NCBI GenBank assembly: GCA_025362155.1
Contig: JANYHX010000302.1
Coordinates: 1-21,021, forward strand
Direction: 5' to 3'
DNA from: Gallionella sp.
GTDB taxonomy: Bacteria; Pseudomonadota; Gammaproteobacteria; Burkholderiales; Gallionellaceae
DNA length: 21,021 nucleotides
The position numbers and the translations under genes are program-made. Under the pieces are notes generated by a model that searched no databases, was not told the DNA's origin, and was given only the letters and a program-made list of their open reading frames with translations. Below, piece by piece: positions 17,581-21,021 of this stretch. Numbering within the stretch: the stretch's first letter is position 1; each line of letters starts with the position of its first letter.

Positions 17581-18285
17581 ATGAACAGCAAAATTTTAGC
17601 AGCCTTGGTAACAGGCATACCGGGTCTTTTGATGACGTTTACTACGCCTTGTGCATGGGCTGGCAATGACAAATCTATCGGATTTGACTCCAATCAGTAT
17701 GTAACCGGTCCGTGGGTATTTAAATTGACTTCCCCCACCGGCATTGCGGGCACCCGAAGTATTCCCCAAATTGGTCGCATTAGATCGGAAAACATCAGCA
17801 AACTATCCGGCCTCAGTGATACCGAAGCGGCAGCCACCTATAATCTTTATGCAGGTAGCTCATCTGCTCCCGAAATAGATTTAACTGGCAAGGTTAAAGT
17901 CAATATGGGAAATAAAAGCAAAATTTTCGGCTTCACGCAAAACGACTACGCGGCCCAAATGGATGTTTATCAAAACATGGACAAATTTACTGCAAAGGGT
18001 TCGCTGGGTTCCAAAGTTCTCGGCAGTCCCGCCGGAATTATTTTGAATCCAGTGTTTTATGGTTCATTCGGGGGTATTTACCAATTTACCGAGCAAACCA
18101 GCAGCGGGGTGGACATGAGCTTATCCCAAGATCCGTCGTATACGGGAGGAGTGCAACCGGAGCTGAGTGCGTATGTAAGTTATAAACTCGACAAAAACTT
18201 CAAGGCCAGAGGGTATGTACTCAGGGGCATTTCTAACGGCAATCTGAATAACGCCGTGGGCGGGCAAGTTTATTACGGGTTCTAG
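17581..18285 (+). CDS. Exported protein of unknown function, probable outer-membrane barrel
   Basis: I do not recognise the family. The 234-residue protein has a signal peptide likely cleaved at AWA/GND (27/28). The mature part is rich in Gly, Ser, Asn and aromatic residues, with alternating stretches such as LSAYVSYKL, KARGYVLRG and a C-terminal GGQVYYGF. The terminal phenylalanine and alternating strand pattern suggest a small outer-membrane beta-barrel, and no mature cysteine is seen. An AAGGAG site at 17567-17572 precedes ATG 17581 by eight bases, and a TATAAT hexamer at 17507-17512 is a plausible -10 box without a good -35. It stands alone, divergent from clpB and convergent with msrA. 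Confidence 0.75.
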   Translation: MNSKILAALVTGIPGLLMTFTTPCAWAGNDKSIGFDSNQYVTGPWVFKLTSPTGIAGTRSIPQIGRIRSENISKLSGLSDTEAAATYNLYAGSSSAPEIDLTGKVKVNMGNKSKIFGFTQNDYAAQMDVYQNMDKFTAKGSLGSKVLGSPAGIILNPVFYGSFGGIYQFTEQTSSGVDMSLSQDPSYTGGVQPELSAYVSYKLDKNFKARGYVLRGISNGNLNNAVGGQVYYGF

Positions 18286-18333
18286 GAATACTGCGCGCAA
18301 AAATTATCGAGCGTAATGTTTCACCCCTTGCTT

Positions 18334-18858
18334 TTACTCTTCACCTAAATTCATCCGCCGGATGTAGTGGCAGGTATATCCGCCACGATTTTTAATCAGG
18401 TACTTCTGGTGATATTCCTCAGCGCGGTAAAACTCCTTGAAGGGCACAACTTCGGTGACAACTTTGGCCTTCCAGTCGCCGGAAGTATCTATAGTCCTGA
18501 TGACCTCTTCGGCGGTACGTTGTTGTTCGTCGTCGAGGTAAAAAATCGCGGAGCGATATTGCGTGCCGATGTCGTTGCCTTGCTGGTGGCGCGTGGTGGG
18601 GTTGTGCAACCGAAAGAATTCGAATAGCAGGTGTCGATAGCTGAGTTGTTGCGGATTGAATACGATCTTCAGGGATTCGGCATGGCCAGTTTTGCCAGTC
18701 TTTACTTGCTCGTAGCGCGCATCTGGTGTGGCACCGCCGGTATAGCCGACTTCGGTTTCCAATACGCCGGAGATTACACGCACCAGTTCTTCCATACCCC
18801 AGAAACAACCGCCGGCGAGGTAGGCAGTTTGTGATGTGCTGTGATCAGTTGTATTCAT
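18334..18858 (-). CDS. msrA: Peptide-methionine (S)-S-oxide reductase MsrA
   Basis: This enzyme repairs oxidised methionine (S-sulfoxide) in proteins. The 174-residue protein has the catalytic motif GGCFWG with C18, then GYTGG, GHAE, and the substrate-pocket region IGTQYRSAIFY. A recycling cysteine lies near the C-terminus in RGGYTCHYIRR. The length fits the short cytoplasmic form without a fused MsrB domain. It starts 2 bp after the smpB stop on the same strand, so the two are probably translated from one message. Confidence 0.96.
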   Translation of the reverse strand: MNTTDHSTSQTAYLAGGCFWGMEELVRVISGVLETEVGYTGGATPDARYEQVKTGKTGHAESLKIVFNPQQLSYRHLLFEFFRLHNPTTRHQQGNDIGTQYRSAIFYLDDEQQRTAEEVIRTIDTSGDWKAKVVTEVVPFKEFYRAEEYHQKYLIKNRGGYTCHYIRRMNLGEE

Positions 18859-18860
18859 GG

Positions 18861-19313
18861 CTATTCCCGGCGTAATTTCTTCATTGCCTGCTGTGCTTCC
18901 ATTTTCCCCTCGCGCTCTTTTTCGGTTGCCCGCTTGTCGTGTTGTTTTTTGCCTTTGGCGAGGCCGATTTCCAGTTTGACGCGACCATTTTTGTAATGCA
19001 TATCCAGCGGCATGAGTGTGTAACCAGCACGTTGCACTTTGCCTATCAGCCTGTCAATTTCCAGTTTGTGCAGCAACAGTTTGCGAGTGCGCACCGGATC
19101 GGGATGGATGTGAGTAGAAGCATTTAACAACGGGCTGATGTGTGAGCCGAACAAAAATAGCGCACCATCCTTTACCGTGACGTAAGCCTCCTTGAGTTGG
19201 GCACGTCCAGCACGTATGGCCTTGACTTCCCAGCCTTCCAGCATGATGCCTGCTTCATATTTATCCTCGATGAAGTATTCGTGATAGGCCTTTTTGTTCT
19301 GGATGATGCTCAT
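18861..19313 (-). CDS. smpB: SsrA (tmRNA)-binding protein SmpB
   Basis: SmpB carries tmRNA to stalled ribosomes for trans-translation. The 150-residue protein has the signature regions [50 protein letters not shown] and [13 protein letters not shown], and the basic tail [20 protein letters not shown] that enters the ribosomal decoding site. The start is ATG 19313, without a strong ribosome site. It is divergent from ratA with a 64-bp gap, an arrangement also known in enterobacteria. tmRNA itself (ssrA) is not in this window. Confidence 0.97.
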   Translation of the reverse strand: MSIIQNKKAYHEYFIEDKYEAGIMLEGWEVKAIRAGRAQLKEAYVTVKDGALFLFGSHISPLLNASTHIHPDPVRTRKLLLHKLEIDRLIGKVQRAGYTLMPLDMHYKNGRVKLEIGLAKGKKQHDKRATEKEREGKMEAQQAMKKLRRE

Positions 19314-19377
19314 ATCAGGTGAGTTTTGCGGTGTGTTAGGCTATTCTACCAGTCTTTGGAATTGCGGCTAATTGACA

Positions 19378-19827
19378 ATGGAGTCGGTGGAAAAAATGGT
19401 GTTGGTTGCATACAGCGCGGAACAAATGTTTAGTCTGGTGGATCACGTCGAAGATTATCCAAAGTTTTTGCCTTGGTGCGGCGGCGCCCACGTTGCGCCA
19501 CTGGAAGACAACGCAGCACTTGCAACGGTATACATCGATTATCATGGATTAAAGCAAAGCTTTACCACTGAGAACCGCCGCAGTCCGCCCCATCAAATCG
19601 ATATAACATTACAAGATGGTCCCTTTAAACATCTGGATGGGCGTTGGTTATTTATCCCGTTAAGTCCATCAGCGTGTAAAATTGAATTCAGTCTGCACTA
19701 TGAGTTTTCCAATAAGTTGCTGGGGAAAATGTTCGGGCCGGTATTTCATTACATCGCAACAAGTTTTGTGGATGCTTTCATTCAACGCGCAGAAAAGGTT
19801 TATGCCAATACGGGTAGTAGTCTCTAA
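19378..19827 (+). CDS. ratA: RatA/COQ10-type START-domain protein
   Basis: The 149-residue protein has the family layout VAYSAEQMFSLVDHVEDYPKFLPWC at the N-terminus, DGPFKHLDGRW in the middle, and EFSLHYEFSNKLLGKMFGPVF to AFIQRAEKVY at the C-terminus. It matches the polyketide cyclase/START-like RatA (YfjG) family, related to the ubiquinone-binding COQ10 proteins of mitochondria. RatA was named as a toxin inhibiting ribosome subunit association, but a role in respiratory quinone handling is an equally common proposal. ATG 19378 was chosen; a TTG at 19372 would add two residues. It is divergent from smpB, as in E. coli. No ratB gene follows here. Confidence 0.9.
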   Translation: MESVEKMVLVAYSAEQMFSLVDHVEDYPKFLPWCGGAHVAPLEDNAALATVYIDYHGLKQSFTTENRRSPPHQIDITLQDGPFKHLDGRWLFIPLSPSACKIEFSLHYEFSNKLLGKMFGPVFHYIATSFVDAFIQRAEKVYANTGSSL

Positions 19828-20034
19828 ATATTGTTGCAAATGTAACGAATCAATAGGTTTTTGATGATCTTTTACGGGAGATTGATTACACTCAACGCTT
19901 GTACCCGCATGTGATCGAAAATTTACCCAGTTACCGGAAAATACTGGTAGCATAAAAGTTGGACATCGGCAGTAAGAAACGCAGTGCATCACCGCTTATA
20001 TCTAAAAGGCAGCATTCTCTGGGAGGATTGCATA

Positions 20035-21021
20035 ATGGTAGAAATAAATATTGAATGGAATATGTCCCGTTTATTCAGGGCGGGGATATTTGGTTGTCTA
20101 GTGATCAGTGGCCCCGCATTGGCCCAGAGTGACGCGGAACGTATGAAAGCCATGGAGACCAAGATGGAGGCCATGCAAACTGAGCTGACCCAGTTAACTT
20201 CAGGGATGGCGAAACGTTCCAGCGCTGACGACGGACTGCCGATACACGGTTTTATGGATGTGGGTTTCGCCACCAACAGTTTGGGTACCCCAGCAGCCGG
20301 CCCGATGGGTTTTAACGGCGGGGCATTGTCTTTTTATCTGTCACCACATTTTGGAGATAGAGTTAAGGCCTTGGTTGAACCTATTTTTGAAGTGACTCCG
20401 GAAGGTGTCGTTGGCGCGGATCTCGAACGGCTGCAAATCGCCTATACATTTAGCGATGCAGCGACGCTTTGGGCAGGCCGTTTCCACACCCCATATGGAT
20501 ATTGGAATACCGGCTTCCATCATGGCGCGCAAATACAAACTTCCGTGTTGCGACCACGTTTTCTTGATTTTGAAGACAAGGGCGGAATTTTGCCGGCACA
20601 TATGGTGGGGTTATGGGATACGGGGAAATTCAAGGCAGGTGAAGGTAAGCTGACTTATGATGTTTTCGCGGGTAATGGACCGAAAATTGTTATGGATCTA
20701 ACAGCTCTACCACCTCTGGGTACATTGGATGTCAATTTTGCTGGAGACAATAATCACCAGGCTATGGTGGGATTCAATCTGGGATATGAGTTCTCGGGAA
20801 ATATGGATGGTTTAAGATTGGCAGTGCATGGGATGCGTGGTGATGTGGACGATGATGCTCCTATGAAATTTAACAAAACAAAGCTAAACATGGTGGGCGG
20901 CTCTGCGGTTTATTTCTCGGATGCTTGGGAAGTGATGAGCGAATATTATGGTTTTAACGACAAGGACAAGAGCGGCTCTACCGGCACGCATAAAAGCCGG
21001 GCCGGCTACTTGCAGGTGGCC
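20035..21021 (+). CDS. Porin-like outer-membrane protein (5' part, runs off the window)
   Basis: An open frame runs from ATG 20035 to the right edge (329 codons, no stop). GGGAGG at 20021-20026 lies eight bases upstream. A signal peptide ends near ALA/QSD (residue about 30/31). A short heptad-rich segment follows (MKAMETKMEAMQTELTQLTS, about 37-56), typical of the periplasmic coiled coil of some trimeric porins. From about residue 68 (GLPIHGFMDVGFATNS) the sequence has alternating barrel strands, for example LERLQIAYTFSDAATLWAGRF, HTPYGYWNTGFHHG and QAMVGFNLGYEF. The substrate is unknown. The 207 bp between ratA and this gene hold no recognisable gene; CCAGT (19929-19933) and ACTGG (19945-19949) could form a weak hairpin. 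Confidence 0.8.
   Translation, partial: MVEINIEWNMSRLFRAGIFGCLVISGPALAQSDAERMKAMETKMEAMQTELTQLTSGMAKRSSADDGLPIHGFMDVGFATNSLGTPAAGPMGFNGGALSFYLSPHFGDRVKALVEPIFEVTPEGVVGADLERLQIAYTFSDAATLWAGRFHTPYGYWNTGFHHGAQIQTSVLRPRFLDFEDKGGILPAHMVGLWDTGKFKAGEGKLTYDVFAGNGPKIVMDLTALPPLGTLDVNFAGDNNHQAMVGFNLGYEFSGNMDGLRLAVHGMRGDVDDDAPMKFNKTKLNMVGGSAVYFSDAWEVMSEYYGFNDKDKSGSTGTHKSRAGYLQVA

Overview
The window looks like a chromosomal segment of a Gram-negative betaproteobacterium, probably of the Nitrosomonadales/Gallionellaceae type. This is an inference from overall protein character, the MSHA pilus genes, the biotin operon order and the many exported proteins; no rRNA or other taxonomic marker is present. GC content looks moderate, and almost all of the sequence is coding.

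Layout: (1) 1-2241 (+) is the edge of an MSHA-type pilus biogenesis cluster: the 3' end of a secretin (mshL-like), the AAA ATPase mshM and the TPR protein mshN. (2) 2245-2982 (-) is comF, convergent with mshN. (3) 3109-7785 (+) is a tightly packed biotin operon, bioB-bioF-bioH-bioC-bioD. BioC and BioH make the pimeloyl-ACP precursor, and BioF, BioD and BioB carry out three of the four ring-assembly steps; bioA is not in the window. bioF carries an in-frame palindromic insertion of about 40 codons. (4) 7800-7922 is a short non-coding element with terminal inverted repeats and a possible 3-bp target duplication. (5) 7940-11459 (-) is an unusual exported-protein locus: a Sel1-repeat protein, a small mono-haem cytochrome c and two paralogous seven-bladed Reg_prop-type propeller proteins with no histidine kinase attached. 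(6) 11460-11922 is a 463-bp AT-rich gap with a 21-bp tandem duplication and a 17-bp palindrome. (7) 11923-14765 (+) holds a UbiH/UbiF-type flavin hydroxylase, a DsbC-type disulfide isomerase and a LOV-like PAS-GGDEF protein. (8) clpB (-) has a sigma-32-like promoter. (9) 17581-18285 (+) is an unidentified exported, probably outer-membrane protein. (10) smpB-msrA (-) is divergent from ratA (+). (11) From 20035 to the right edge there is a 5' fragment of an outer-membrane porin-like gene.

The candidates for something undescribed are the Sel1/cytochrome c/double-propeller operon, the palindromic insertion inside bioF, and the LOV-like GGDEF protein that lacks both the photoactive cysteine and one expected metal ligand. 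The housekeeping genes (bio operon, clpB, smpB, ratA, msrA, dsbC) otherwise look ordinary. All family assignments come from reading motifs; no database search was run.
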